The translations under genes were made by a program, and so were the position numbers. The notes beneath the pieces are model-generated. The model was not told where the DNA came from, ran no database searches, and worked only from the letters and a program-made list of their open reading frames with translations. DNA of 64,000 nt from Spirosoma sp. SC4-14 (GTDB taxonomy: Bacteria > Bacteroidota > Bacteroidia > Cytophagales > Spirosomataceae): positions 4,767,001 to 4,831,000 of the forward strand of contig NZ_CP147518.1 of NCBI RefSeq assembly GCF_037201965.1. The letters are read 5' to 3'. Within the stretch, counting starts at the first letter, position 1, and every line of letters starts with the position of its first letter. This document shows, piece by piece, positions 45,169 through 53,910 of this stretch.

Positions 45169-46029
45169 TCAAAGCGGCACCGGGCTGCCGGGCGAGAAAA
45201 CCACGCCTAAGCGGGCCTTAAAGACCCGCTGCTGAACCTCAAGCAGCGATTCGCCATAACCGCCAAAGAATTGAAGATAGAGGTACTGATTCCAGTCGGC
45301 TCTGGGTTTCCAGCGTAAGCCCGTCTGCACCTGGCCCTTCCAGTTATGAGTGCCTTTGCGTACCGTCCAGTCAAGAATAAAATACTGGTTGGGAAATAAT
45401 CGGTAATAGCCGGATATTTCACCATAGCCGTAATAGCGCGTCAGCAATTCCTTATCGTCACCTACGGGTTCCTGACCAAAGGGAACCCAAACCTTCAGCC
45501 CCATCGTCAACCGTGGAGTTTTGGCTAAGTAAATAAAGGATACCCGGTTCCAGCTTCGGCTCATGACACTGTCTCGGCCATTGGATTCGTGTTCCACCTG
45601 ACAAAAAATGGCATGAATGGCTCGATGGTTGATATAAAAGAACCGGCCGATGCCTAAGCCCGGGTTGTAGTTAGTTTCTCGAAACGGGAGCGATGGGCGA
45701 AAAATATCCCAGAACGATCGCTGGGTGTACATCAGATATAGATGCGTGTTAAGTAGCCATGGTAAACTGGCGGTGCGGATGCGAAAACTGATCTGAAATT
45801 TAGCGTCGGAGTTGGTAGAACGCGGACGTTCATTGAGCGCCGTACCAACCAGAAAGTAATTGTCTCGGAAGATTGTGAAATACGGTTCTTTGCCGATCCG
45901 CTCATTTAGCCGGGCAGTGCTGTCAGGCGTGATCAATGGCTGGCCCGGTATAAGCATCTGGCCCCGGCTATTGACTGGTGCCAAGCAAACTAGTATCAAT
46001 AACCAAAGCTGTCGGTAAAGTGGATTCAT
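45169..46029 (-). CDS. pldA: Outer-membrane phospholipase A
   Basis: 286 residues from the ATG at 46029 (MNPLYRQLWLLILVC), giving a signal peptide that ends about residue 25. An upstream frame extends to 46149 but lies inside the K+ channel gene. The OMPLA active site is intact: VEHESNGR carries His and Ser (H-x-S), and SRSWNRV carries the Asn, as in E. coli PldA. FRETNYNPGLGIG matches the conserved calcium-binding/barrel segment. It hydrolyses phospholipids when outer-membrane asymmetry is lost. It starts 11 bases after the K+ channel stop, so the two are cotranscribed. Confidence 0.88.
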   Translation of the reverse strand: MNPLYRQLWLLILVCLAPVNSRGQMLIPGQPLITPDSTARLNERIGKEPYFTIFRDNYFLVGTALNERPRSTNSDAKFQISFRIRTASLPWLLNTHLYLMYTQRSFWDIFRPSLPFRETNYNPGLGIGRFFYINHRAIHAIFCQVEHESNGRDSVMSRSWNRVSFIYLAKTPRLTMGLKVWVPFGQEPVGDDKELLTRYYGYGEISGYYRLFPNQYFILDWTVRKGTHNWKGQVQTGLRWKPRADWNQYLYLQFFGGYGESLLEVQQRVFKARLGVVFSPGSPVPL

Positions 46030-46039
46030 AGCGAATTTG

Positions 46040-46831
46040 TTACGGATAAATCTCCTGATGGCAATGCGGACAGCGTTGTCGTACCGGTTCTTTCTGCCCC
46101 CGAACGTGTTCAATAAAGCCAGATACGATAATGCCGGTAGGCAGGGCAAACAAGCCGACGCCCAACATGGCCGTCAGGCCTCCAATGAATTTACCTACTG
46201 ACGTGATAGGGTAAATATCACCGTAGCCAACCGTAGTCATTGCATTAATACCCCACCACATAGTAGCCGGAATGCTTGAAAACTGATGGGGCTGGAAGCG
46301 ATTCTCTATGTAATACATGATGCTCGATAGTAGCAGAAGCATAAATAGAACAAGCGTAGTGCTCAGTACTAACTCATCTTTTTTGTGGCCCAGTACCTGA
46401 ACGATCAGGCGTAGCGAACGGGCGTAGCGCGGAATACGCAGCAGCCGAAATAGCTGTAAGATGCGAATAACGGCTAATTTGGGCGACAGGGACGCTAAAA
46501 CGAAGGATAGGATAGTAAGTAGGTCAATTATGGCCGTAGGAGACAGTACGAACTTTAGTCGGCCCCATATCTTATGTTTATACTGGTTATCCTCAACACA
46601 TACCCACAGCCTGAGCATATACTCCAGTATAAAGAAGACCAGAGAAAACCGGGCAAACGAGGTCCACAACCCCTGATGCTGTCGTTGTGAGCCGGGTATA
46701 GTACTCAGCACATAAGTGACAGCATTCAATAAAATGGCTGTGAACAAAATATTGGTAAATACAAGATTTGGCCACCAGCGTTTGCCTTGCCTGTTTTCTA
46801 CTATGTGATACAGCTTTTTGCGAAGTCCCAT
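46040..46831 (-). CDS. Voltage-gated-type potassium channel
   Basis: 263 residues with six hydrophobic helices. The S4-like segment (LAVIRILQLFRLLRIPRYAR) has an arginine about every third residue. The pore loop holds the potassium filter TTVGYGDIYP. The C-terminal tail has a CPHC motif (RQRCPHCHQEIYP), possibly half of a zinc site shared between subunits. It is the first gene of the seven-gene run ending in ppk1, and would link membrane potential or potassium flux to the envelope and polyphosphate functions downstream. Confidence 0.9.
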   Translation of the reverse strand: MGLRKKLYHIVENRQGKRWWPNLVFTNILFTAILLNAVTYVLSTIPGSQRQHQGLWTSFARFSLVFFILEYMLRLWVCVEDNQYKHKIWGRLKFVLSPTAIIDLLTILSFVLASLSPKLAVIRILQLFRLLRIPRYARSLRLIVQVLGHKKDELVLSTTLVLFMLLLLSSIMYYIENRFQPHQFSSIPATMWWGINAMTTVGYGDIYPITSVGKFIGGLTAMLGVGLFALPTGIIVSGFIEHVRGQKEPVRQRCPHCHQEIYP

Positions 46832-46956
46832 TGTCAGGAAGGTATTATCTCAAGGTAGTTTGGTAAATAGGTACTGGCGTATAGGTACTTCTCAAAAACG
46901 TCAGCTTCTATACCGAGGAATAGATGGTAGCTTTAAGGTTACAAGTCAGCCTCGAA

Positions 46957-46970
46957 TCGTTCATGAACGA
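46957..46970. promoter_or_regulatory. 14-bp palindrome upstream of the K+ channel gene
   Basis: TCGTTCATGAACGA is a perfect palindrome 125 bases upstream of the channel start, inside the 274-bp spacer 46832-47105. It could be a regulator site for the seven-gene run. ATAGGTACT also occurs twice (about 46868 and 46882) nearer the start. No promoter could be named with confidence. Confidence 0.3.
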
Positions 46971-47105
46971 ATGCACGGACTTTTCAAAAACCTGATCTCG
47001 TGTGGAGCGTCGGCTCTATGCTGTAGTGATCATTGCACAAACCAACAATCTCGTAAACACTGACTACACCTGAATGGGCCCCTGTTAGACCTATGCGGCC
47101 TGTTT

Positions 47106-48713
47106 TTAGCCCTTACCTATTGTGTTCATCAGGTAATTGATAACGGTAAATTCATTTATTGTTTGGCTGATCAGTGCAATGTGTCCATCCGGACGCAGGA
47201 GCACCATAAATGGCTCGTCGATACCAAATAGATGTACCACGCGAGGCAACAAGGGCAACACTGTTGTATCGAGCCGATCACTATATTGATTTGTTAGGCT
47301 ATTGGTCAGATTAGCAAAATCCTGCTCTCCATCGGAAAAAAGAATTACATGAAATTTAGGGTTATGAAAATGCGTATAGACATTGCCGCCCTCCACTCGA
47401 AAATACGGCATCCTATCGCCTGCCTTGACCCGAAAGTCGGTATCATCTACATGCTGACTCAGTGATTGCTGACGGTAGTTGATTCCAATCTGCGAAATGC
47501 TGGGAAAGATCGCTTCGCGGGTTACCCCGAACTGAGCCAGAAAACCAACCAGACCCGGCACAAAATTGTCCCGCAGAAACCGGGTAAGCCGATTCCCATT
47601 AACCATCAAATCGAAGAATTTATCGGTTGAGGCCAATAGTTTTTTGGCGTTCTCCAACCGCTCTTCATTATACGTAGCCAACAGGGTATCCGCAGCCATT
47701 TCCTTCAACACGAAGGCTACTTTCCAGGCCAGGTTATAGGCGTCCTGAATACCCGTATTCATACCCTGCCCACCCGCTGGCGTGTGAATATGTGCTGCGT
47801 CGCCAGCGAGAAAGCAACGCCCCAGCGAAAAGGTTTCGGCTGAACGGGTATGCACCCTGTAGGTGGAGAACCAGCGCACTTTCGTTACATCGAGCGGCTG
47901 CTGAATTACGTCCTTAACCTTCTGCTCAATTTCTTCGTAGTTAACCTGCGGTTCTGACTGACCGTCGTAGTCAGGTAGATTACCAATCAACCGCCAGTGT
48001 TGTGTACCTTCCATTGGTACCAGCAAAATGAAAAAGTTATCGTGGAAGGCTACATAAAGCGTACCGGCGTCACCGGCAAACTTCATCTCTACATCCGCCA
48101 CAAAAAACATACGGGCATTGGTTGTACCTTCAAAACCGATATTGAGCAGATGGCGTACCGGACTGCTGGCACCATCTGCGCCGACAACAAATTTTGCCTC
48201 AATAGCCTGTCCATTTTCCTCTGTCCAGGCTGCGGAAGAAGCCTGTGTTTGCTCCTGTTCAGAAACCGGCATAACCATAGCTACAACACCATGCTGATCC
48301 TGTTTCAGTGTTGTTAACTTCGTACCCCACTGAACCTCATGTCCATGTTTCTGTAGGTAGTCATACAGCAGTTGTTCGGTTTTACTTTGTTCATAAATCA
48401 ACATGTAGGGAAACGGACTCAATCCCTGCCCCATATTACCGAAATCGATCTTACCCCCTACCCGACCATTAATCAAAAAATCGGCTTCCTGAGCAATTTC
48501 ACCATTAACTACCGCTTGCTGGGCCAACCCTAATTCATCGAATATTTCGAGCGTTCTGGCATGAACTACCAACGCTTTCGAGAGGTTTGTAACACCATCT
48601 TTCTGATCAATAATGATAAAGTTGATGCCATAACGAATAAGTTGAGCGGCTAGAGTGAGGCCTGTAGGGCCAGCTCCCACAATGAGTACATCGGTTTTTA
48701 CGGTCTTATTCAT
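47106..48713 (-). CDS. FAD-dependent aromatic monooxygenase
   Basis: 535 residues of the PHBH/MhpA-type flavin monooxygenase family. It has the dinucleotide motif VGAGPTGLTLAAQL (about 12-25), the VVGADGASSPVRHLL motif in the middle, and GRCFLAGDAAHIHTPAGGQG, followed by MNTGIQDAYNLAWK, the FAD/NAD(P)H-binding signature. The C-terminal thioredoxin-like part (about 420-535) is typical of the larger members such as phenol or rifampicin monooxygenases. It hydroxylates an aromatic compound or an antibiotic using NAD(P)H; the substrate is not readable. A small membrane protein gene lies 51 bases upstream on the same strand, with a multidrug efflux operon beyond. Confidence 0.88.
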   Translation of the reverse strand: MNKTVKTDVLIVGAGPTGLTLAAQLIRYGINFIIIDQKDGVTNLSKALVVHARTLEIFDELGLAQQAVVNGEIAQEADFLINGRVGGKIDFGNMGQGLSPFPYMLIYEQSKTEQLLYDYLQKHGHEVQWGTKLTTLKQDQHGVVAMVMPVSEQEQTQASSAAWTEENGQAIEAKFVVGADGASSPVRHLLNIGFEGTTNARMFFVADVEMKFAGDAGTLYVAFHDNFFILLVPMEGTQHWRLIGNLPDYDGQSEPQVNYEEIEQKVKDVIQQPLDVTKVRWFSTYRVHTRSAETFSLGRCFLAGDAAHIHTPAGGQGMNTGIQDAYNLAWKVAFVLKEMAADTLLATYNEERLENAKKLLASTDKFFDLMVNGNRLTRFLRDNFVPGLVGFLAQFGVTREAIFPSISQIGINYRQQSLSQHVDDTDFRVKAGDRMPYFRVEGGNVYTHFHNPKFHVILFSDGEQDFANLTNSLTNQYSDRLDTTVLPLLPRVVHLFGIDEPFMVLLRPDGHIALISQTINEFTVINYLMNTIGKG

Positions 48714-48764
48714 GTTGACGATAAAACTATTTTTAACAATGAGATTGATAAGCGAGTATGATCC

Positions 48765-49238
48765 TCAGTCGATAATGAGTAGGAATTGCAGTAAAACGGT
48801 ACCGAAATTCTGGACCAGGCCTGCATGGTGGGCTAACACCAGTTGCTTTACTCCGCGACTAACTTCCAGAATGCTGCTGTCACTGGGGGTGTTAAGTACA
48901 TCCTGAATGGCACCGGACACGTTCAGACCCAGAAAAATAAAAAGCTGAATACCCCAGTAATAAACGATTAGTACAATAGACGACCAATCTCCGTGAAGAG
49001 TGATGGCCTGGTAAATAAGGAGGGCAGTTCCGCCCAGCAGTACCAATCCATTGGAAGGGGGCATAACCGGAATAAGCCGCTTTAGTGATTGATGCACGAA
49101 CCGAACGTCGGGTTCTTCAACTGGCTTACCAGGGGCAAACGCCAGTTGAAGAACCCGACGTTCGATACAGGAGAGCACGTAGAAAATTGTAGTGCCAATG
49201 CTAAACAAAGACACGATCAGTGAGCTCATTATAGACAT
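48765..49238 (-). CDS. Small integral membrane protein, unknown
   Basis: 157 residues with about four hydrophobic segments (roughly 5-25, 62-80, 84-105 and 135-155). I do not recognise the family. The segment around residues 25-46 (ERRVLQLAFAPGKPVEEPDV) is encoded by a 24-bp perfect inverted repeat, so its two flanks are reverse complements at the DNA level. It precedes the FAD monooxygenase by 51 bases and may be cotranscribed with it. Start ATG at 49238; a second ATG three codons in is possible. Confidence 0.6.
   Translation of the reverse strand: MSIMSSLIVSLFSIGTTIFYVLSCIERRVLQLAFAPGKPVEEPDVRFVHQSLKRLIPVMPPSNGLVLLGGTALLIYQAITLHGDWSSIVLIVYYWGIQLFIFLGLNVSGAIQDVLNTPSDSSILEVSRGVKQLVLAHHAGLVQNFGTVLLQFLLIID
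49102..49164. repeat. 24-bp perfect inverted repeat inside a coding region
   Basis: The arms at 49102-49125 and 49141-49164 are exact reverse complements over 24 bases, with a 15-base loop. It lies wholly inside the gene of the small membrane protein and is far longer than chance would give in a 63-base stretch. It would form a strong hairpin in mRNA or a cruciform in DNA. Confidence 0.85.
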
Positions 49239-49329
49239 AGCTACTCTAAGTTTTTATCATTAAAAACAGACACGCATTGTTCCGATTGGATGTGAGCCTT
49301 TTCTTTCGGCGACTCTAGAAAGGGGCACA

Positions 49330-49435
49330 GGCATCAGTCAATCATTTTATAGAGGCTCCCTTGTTGGTGTTATAAATTTCCCCGAGTAAGACACACTAGT
49401 CTGGCACCAGGAATCATTTTATAGTATCTCCCTTG
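49330..49435. repeat. Direct repeat pair downstream of the efflux operon
   Basis: Two copies of a unit of about 33 bases, GGCAyCAG then AATCATTTTATAG, three variable bases, then CTCCCTTG (49330-49363 and 49403-49435). The 24-base cores match at 21 positions. They lie in the spacer between the last permease gene and the small membrane protein gene. Possible regulator sites or a small tandem duplication. Confidence 0.55.
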
Positions 49436-49449
49436 ATATATCTAAGGTT

Positions 49450-50565
49450 TTAAACCGTTTTACGATACCGCCATGTGGCTAGCGAAAGCACTACCACTGT
49501 CAGGATCAACAGGGCAACAAACTGTGACTGCATATCACGGAAGCCGCTGCCTTTAAGCATCACGTTCCGACCTACGGCAATAATATACTGGAGCGGATTG
49601 ATGATGTTAATAATCTGGGCCCAGCGCGGCATATCCTCGATGGAGGAAAACAGGCCACTCAAAAGAATAAAAAACATGATGAAAAAGAAGGCGGCATACA
49701 TGGCCTGTTGCTGCGTTTCGGAAACCGCGGAAATGAGCAATCCCATTCCTACGCACAACAGTAAAAACAGAAAAGCGAAACCATATAACAATGCCAGACT
49801 GCCTTCGATGGGTATGTTAAAGAGAAAGACAGCAACCAAAAGGCCCATCGTAAGTTGTAGCAGGCCGATTAGCACGAATGGAATAAGTTTCCCCAGAATA
49901 AACTGATATTTTTTGATAGGGGTCACATTCAACTGCTCCTGCGTCCCAATCTCTTTTTCCCGCACGATGTTTAAAGCCGCGATGAGCATCCCGATCAGAA
50001 TCAGCAGTTCGAACAACACACCTGGCACCATAAACGTCCGATATTCGAGCCGGGGGTTATACCAGTACTGCGGCTCAATGGCCAGTTGCTGGCTAAGACC
50101 CGGCGCTACGGGTACGTTTTCGATCCGGACTTCCTGGTTAAAATCCTGCACAATACTGCTGGCGTAGCCGTTGGCAATGCCCGCTTTGGAACCATCCACC
50201 GCGTTCACCAGTAACTGCACCGGCGCCTGATCTTCGCGGTAGAGGTCGCGCTCGAACCGGGGCGGTATCACCAGCACCAGATCTGCCCGACCCACTAATA
50301 GGTCGTTCTGCGCCTGTTTAAGACTGGGCACATACCCCAGAAACCTGAAATTGTCGATGTGTCGGAACTTACCTGCCAACCGCTGCGAGAACGTAGTATG
50401 GTCCTGATCCAGAATACTGATGTTCAGATTTTTGACTTCGTAATTGGCAGCGTACGACAGCAGAATCAGTTGCAGCACGGGCGTACCGATCATCATTCGC
50501 AGCAGAATCGTGTTTCGAAATAGCTGCTTGAACTCCTTTTCAATTAAGAATCTGATTTGTCTCAT
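49450..50565 (-). CDS. ABC-2-type permease of efflux system (second subunit)
   Basis: 371 residues. One N-terminal helix, a large periplasmic domain (about 45-180), then five helices at the C-terminus, the layout of E. coli YbhR/YbhS and YhhJ. Signatures: ILDQDHTTFSQRLAGKF, VPGVLFELLILIGMLIAAL and the ABC-2 motif EKEIGTQEQLNVTPI. It should pair with the next permease upstream to form the channel powered by the two ATPases. It ends the operon, 21 bases after the first permease. Confidence 0.9.
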   Translation of the reverse strand: MRQIRFLIEKEFKQLFRNTILLRMMIGTPVLQLILLSYAANYEVKNLNISILDQDHTTFSQRLAGKFRHIDNFRFLGYVPSLKQAQNDLLVGRADLVLVIPPRFERDLYREDQAPVQLLVNAVDGSKAGIANGYASSIVQDFNQEVRIENVPVAPGLSQQLAIEPQYWYNPRLEYRTFMVPGVLFELLILIGMLIAALNIVREKEIGTQEQLNVTPIKKYQFILGKLIPFVLIGLLQLTMGLLVAVFLFNIPIEGSLALLYGFAFLFLLLCVGMGLLISAVSETQQQAMYAAFFFIMFFILLSGLFSSIEDMPRWAQIINIINPLQYIIAVGRNVMLKGSGFRDMQSQFVALLILTVVVLSLATWRYRKTV

Positions 50566-50586
50566 TGCATTGAGCGGAAAGACAGG

Positions 50587-51693
50587 TTAAGCCAACCGGG
50601 GTTTTAAATTGCGCAGCGTCAATACGATAAACAGGGCCGTCATACCCGCCAGGACGGTTGTTTCCCGCCACAAAACCGATAAACCCACTCCCTTAATCAT
50701 GATACCTTTGATCACCTCGATGAAATATTTGGCCGGAATGATGTTGGAAATCACCTGCAACAGGCGGGGCATACTGGCAATCGGGAACAGAAAGCCCGAT
50801 AAAAACAGACTGGGCATCAGCAACACAATCATTGAGCCAAACATGGCCAGTAACTGCGTGTTGACCATCGACGAGATGAGTAGTCCCAGCGATAGCGACA
50901 GGACGATGTAGAGCAGCGTTTCTGCCAATAATAGTCCCAGACTACCATTGAGCGGCATGCCGAGCAGCCAGACACCTAGCCCCATAATGACACAGCCGTT
51001 GATAAAAGAGAGCAGCATATAGGGCACCATCTTGCCCAGAAGGATCTGAAATTGGCTTAGTGGCGATACCAGCAACACCTCCATTGTTCCAACTTCCTTT
51101 TCGCGGGCAATCGTAATGGAGGTCATCATGGCCGAAATCAGCAACAGTACCAGCGTCATGACTCCAGGTACAAAGACAAACACGCCTTTCAGCTCGGGGT
51201 TGTAAACCATACGCGAGATGATATTAACCTGCATAGGTGGGTGGGCCGTGGGGGTTAGACCTGCCGAATAGTCGCGGATAATGGCCGTAGCATAATTAAC
51301 CAGGCTCAGGGCCGTGTTCTGCTCGGAGGCATCGCTAACCAGTTGCACCTGCGCCGAGCGGCCGTGTTCGTAATCATCGGTGAAATTGGCCGGGAACACC
51401 AAGGCCAGTTTGAGCTTCCCCTGCCGGAAAGCGGTTTCGATTTCCCGGTACGAATACAGATTCCGATCCAGTTGGAAGTAACCCGACGATAACAGTTTAT
51501 CGGTAATCTGCCGACTATGTATGCCGTGATCATTGTCCAGAATGGCTACACGGGCATTTTTGATTTCGTTGGTGAGGGCAAACCCGAACAAGGTAACCAT
51601 CACAAGCGGCATACCGAACAGAATCAGTAGGGTGCGCTGATCGCGGAAGATGTGCAGAAATTCCTTTTTGACGAAAGCGAGTAAGCGGTCCAT
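50587..51693 (-). CDS. ABC-2-type permease of efflux system (first subunit)
   Basis: 368 residues with the same topology as the following permease: helix, large periplasmic loop, then five helices. Signatures: ILDNDHGIHSRQITDKLL, VFVPGVMTLVLLLISAMMTS and AREKEVGTMEVLLVSPLSQF. The two permeases are clear paralogs, as YbhS and YbhR are. It starts 23 bases after the second ATPase gene. Confidence 0.9.
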   Translation of the reverse strand: MDRLLAFVKKEFLHIFRDQRTLLILFGMPLVMVTLFGFALTNEIKNARVAILDNDHGIHSRQITDKLLSSGYFQLDRNLYSYREIETAFRQGKLKLALVFPANFTDDYEHGRSAQVQLVSDASEQNTALSLVNYATAIIRDYSAGLTPTAHPPMQVNIISRMVYNPELKGVFVFVPGVMTLVLLLISAMMTSITIAREKEVGTMEVLLVSPLSQFQILLGKMVPYMLLSFINGCVIMGLGVWLLGMPLNGSLGLLLAETLLYIVLSLSLGLLISSMVNTQLLAMFGSMIVLLMPSLFLSGFLFPIASMPRLLQVISNIIPAKYFIEVIKGIMIKGVGLSVLWRETTVLAGMTALFIVLTLRNLKPRLA

Positions 51694-51716
51694 AAGTGCG
51701 TTAGTTTATCCGGCTG

Positions 51717-52454
51717 CTATTTCGTTGAAGTTCCCCGCGCTAATATCTGAAAGACACCATCCATTGAATCGACATTGTACGATCTCTTTAGACCAGCGGG
51801 GGTATCGAGGGCCTTGATGCGGCCATCAACCATAATCGAAACCCGATTGCAATACTCGGCTTCGTCCATGTAGTGCGTCGTCACAAAAATGGTTGTACCC
51901 CGGTAGGCCGCTTCGTAGATCATGTCCCAGAATTGTCGGCGGGTAATGGGGTCAACCCCACCAGTTGGCTCGTCGAGGAAAACCACTTTGGGGTCGTGCA
52001 CCAGTGCCACCGAGAACGCCAGCCGTTGTTTCCAGCCCAGCGGCAGGGAAACAACCAGCGAGTCACCTACTGATTCAAGTTGAAGTTGTCGGAGAATGTC
52101 GGCAGTTTTACTCCTGATCTGGGCATTAGTCAGCCCGTAGATACCGCCGTAAAACCGAATATTTTCCCTCACGGTGAGGTCCTCGTAGAGCGAAAACTTC
52201 TGGCTCATGTAGCCAATAGTCTGCTTAATCCGTTCGGTCTGTTTATACACATCGAAGCCTGCTATCGTGGCCGAGCCCGACGAAGGGGCCAACAGCCCGC
52301 AGAGCATTCGGATAGCCGTTGTTTTACCGGCTCCATTTGCCCCCAGAAACCCAAAAATTTCGCCCTGTGCTACCTCAAACGTAATTTCGTTAGTGGCGAC
52401 AAAATCGCCGAATCGTTTAGTCAGTTTGTTTGTTACGACCGCTGGTGTTTTCAT
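51717..52454 (-). CDS. ABC transporter ATPase, second half of a YbhF-like pair
   Basis: 245 residues. Walker A is GANGAGKTTAI, Walker B VVFLDEPTGGVDP, and the switch His lies in FVTTHYMDEAEYC. The signature motif is LPLGWKQRLAF in place of LSGGQ, as also seen in the C-terminal half of E. coli YbhF-type proteins. The start overlaps the stop of the other ATPase by 4 bases (ATGA), so the two ATPases are coupled and probably work as an asymmetric dimer. Confidence 0.9.
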   Translation of the reverse strand: MKTPAVVTNKLTKRFGDFVATNEITFEVAQGEIFGFLGANGAGKTTAIRMLCGLLAPSSGSATIAGFDVYKQTERIKQTIGYMSQKFSLYEDLTVRENIRFYGGIYGLTNAQIRSKTADILRQLQLESVGDSLVVSLPLGWKQRLAFSVALVHDPKVVFLDEPTGGVDPITRRQFWDMIYEAAYRGTTIFVTTHYMDEAEYCNRVSIMVDGRIKALDTPAGLKRSYNVDSMDGVFQILARGTSTK

Positions 52455-53398
52455 GGATGTAGCTGGTTTGTGGGTAAGGAGGAAGATGAAGCCCCCTGCA
52501 TGAGTTCCATGAAGGTGTCTTCAATGCCAGCCGAAATGGCCTGTACCTCCACGTTTTTCAGGTTACAACCTAGCAGATACGTCTTCACCCGGTCTGCTTT
52601 TGTCCCTGGATGGACCGTTAGATGGATGGACTCGCCAAAGGCATAACAGGTATGGGTAAAGTCAGCCAGGCGCAGATCCTGAATCAACTGGTAGGTATTG
52701 TCGGCTTTGACGGCGAACAGCGGCTTCGTGAACCGTTTCGTAATTCCAACTGGCGTATCGACTCCCAAAATGGTACCGTTCTGGATGAACGCCACCCGGT
52801 CGCAGAGATCGGCTTCGTCCATGTAAGGAGTCGATACCAGGATGGTCAGTCCCTGTTTTTTCAGGTTGCCCAGCATCTCCCAGAACTCCTTGCGCGACAC
52901 GGCATCCACTCCGGTGGTTGGCTCGTCGAGGAATAGTACGTCCGGTTTGTGGATCAGGGCGCAGCAGAGGGCGAGCTTTTGCTTCATACCACCCGACAGC
53001 GCTCCCGCCCGGCGGTTTTTGAAGGGTTCCAACTGCACGTAAATATCCCGGACCAGATCATAATTCGCTTCGATAGTCGTACCAAAAACGGTGGCAAAAA
53101 ACTCTATATTTTCCCGAACGGTTAGATCTGGATAAAGTGAGAATCGGCCCGGCATGTAGCCTACTGTCTGGCGCAGGTAGCGAAAGTCGGTCACCACGTC
53201 ATGGCCCATCACGGTCGCTTTACCCCCATCGGGCAGGAGCAGCGTAACCAGAATTTTAAAGAGCGTCGTTTTTCCGGCCCCATCTGGCCCAATCAGCCCG
53301 AAGAGCTCACCGTGGTTCACCTCAAAAGAAACGGCCTGCAACGCCTTCACGTCGCCGTAGTTCCTGGAAATATCGTTGATTACAATAGCTGCACCCAT
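52451..53398 (-). CDS. ABC transporter ATPase, first half of a YbhF-like pair
   Basis: 315 residues. Walker A GPDGAGKTTLF, canonical signature ALSGGMKQKLAL, Walker B VLFLDEPTTGVDA, and VSTPYMDEADLC. The usual His of the switch is not in the same form here (TPYMDE where the partner has THYMDE), so ATP turnover may be uneven between the two subunits. The C-terminal 80 residues form an accessory domain ending in a low-complexity GASSSSLPTNQL. In E. coli the two ATPase domains are joined in one protein; here they are separate, overlapping genes. Confidence 0.9.
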   Translation of the reverse strand: MGAAIVINDISRNYGDVKALQAVSFEVNHGELFGLIGPDGAGKTTLFKILVTLLLPDGGKATVMGHDVVTDFRYLRQTVGYMPGRFSLYPDLTVRENIEFFATVFGTTIEANYDLVRDIYVQLEPFKNRRAGALSGGMKQKLALCCALIHKPDVLFLDEPTTGVDAVSRKEFWEMLGNLKKQGLTILVSTPYMDEADLCDRVAFIQNGTILGVDTPVGITKRFTKPLFAVKADNTYQLIQDLRLADFTHTCYAFGESIHLTVHPGTKADRVKTYLLGCNLKNVEVQAISAGIEDTFMELMQGASSSSLPTNQLHP

Positions 53399-53404
53399 AC
53401 TGGT

Positions 53405-53875
53405 TCAAAAATAGCGGAGGTCAAAACTGATCTGCTGGCTTCCTGGATGGATATGTATCTTTGCTCTACCGAAATCGGGTTTAAGCCGGGCATTTTTTAC
53501 GACATTATTCGAAGCTCCTACGCCTTCTTTCGGAATACCGACGAAGTTGCGGTCGGGTTTGCCGTTGTTGTTGGTATCATGGAACGCGCTGATGTAATAG
53601 TCGCCCGGCTCGAGATTACGGAACGTTACTTTCACCGAATTACCCGAAATGGCCGATGACTGTATTTGAGTGGCTCGCTCTACTTCGTTAGGAAATCCTT
53701 CCAATGTTTTAAATACACAGACGACGACTTTGCCAGCCGTGCCTTTAATGCTGGATACGTCTACGGTTACTTCACCGGTGTCGATCCACCGCAGCCGGTA
53801 GTGTTCAGTTGGTACCGGAGATTTATCAATCTGAACGAGACTAACAAGCAGGCTTATCAACCATAATTTGTTCAT
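53405..53875 (-). CDS. DUF2141-family secreted protein
   Basis: 156 residues with a short signal peptide (about 1-16). The body matches DUF2141: KVVVCVFKTLEGFPNE, LEPGDYYISAFHDTNNNGKP and FVGIPKEGVGASNN. This family is a small periplasmic or surface beta-sandwich of unknown role, common in Bacteroidota. It lies between the membrane-fusion gene and the first ATPase gene, 6 bases before the latter, which is unusual for an efflux operon and suggests a helper role. Confidence 0.8.
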   Translation of the reverse strand: MNKLWLISLLVSLVQIDKSPVPTEHYRLRWIDTGEVTVDVSSIKGTAGKVVVCVFKTLEGFPNEVERATQIQSSAISGNSVKVTFRNLEPGDYYISAFHDTNNNGKPDRNFVGIPKEGVGASNNVVKNARLKPDFGRAKIHIHPGSQQISFDLRYF

Positions 53876-53910
53876 AAATAAGGTTCGTTTTAGAGCGTGT
53901 CTGTTTTGTA

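Noticed and set aside
46818-47063. 81-codon plus-strand frame in the spacer upstream of the K+ channel
   Set aside because: Cysteine-rich random-looking translation that starts inside the channel gene on the other strand; more likely a promoter region.
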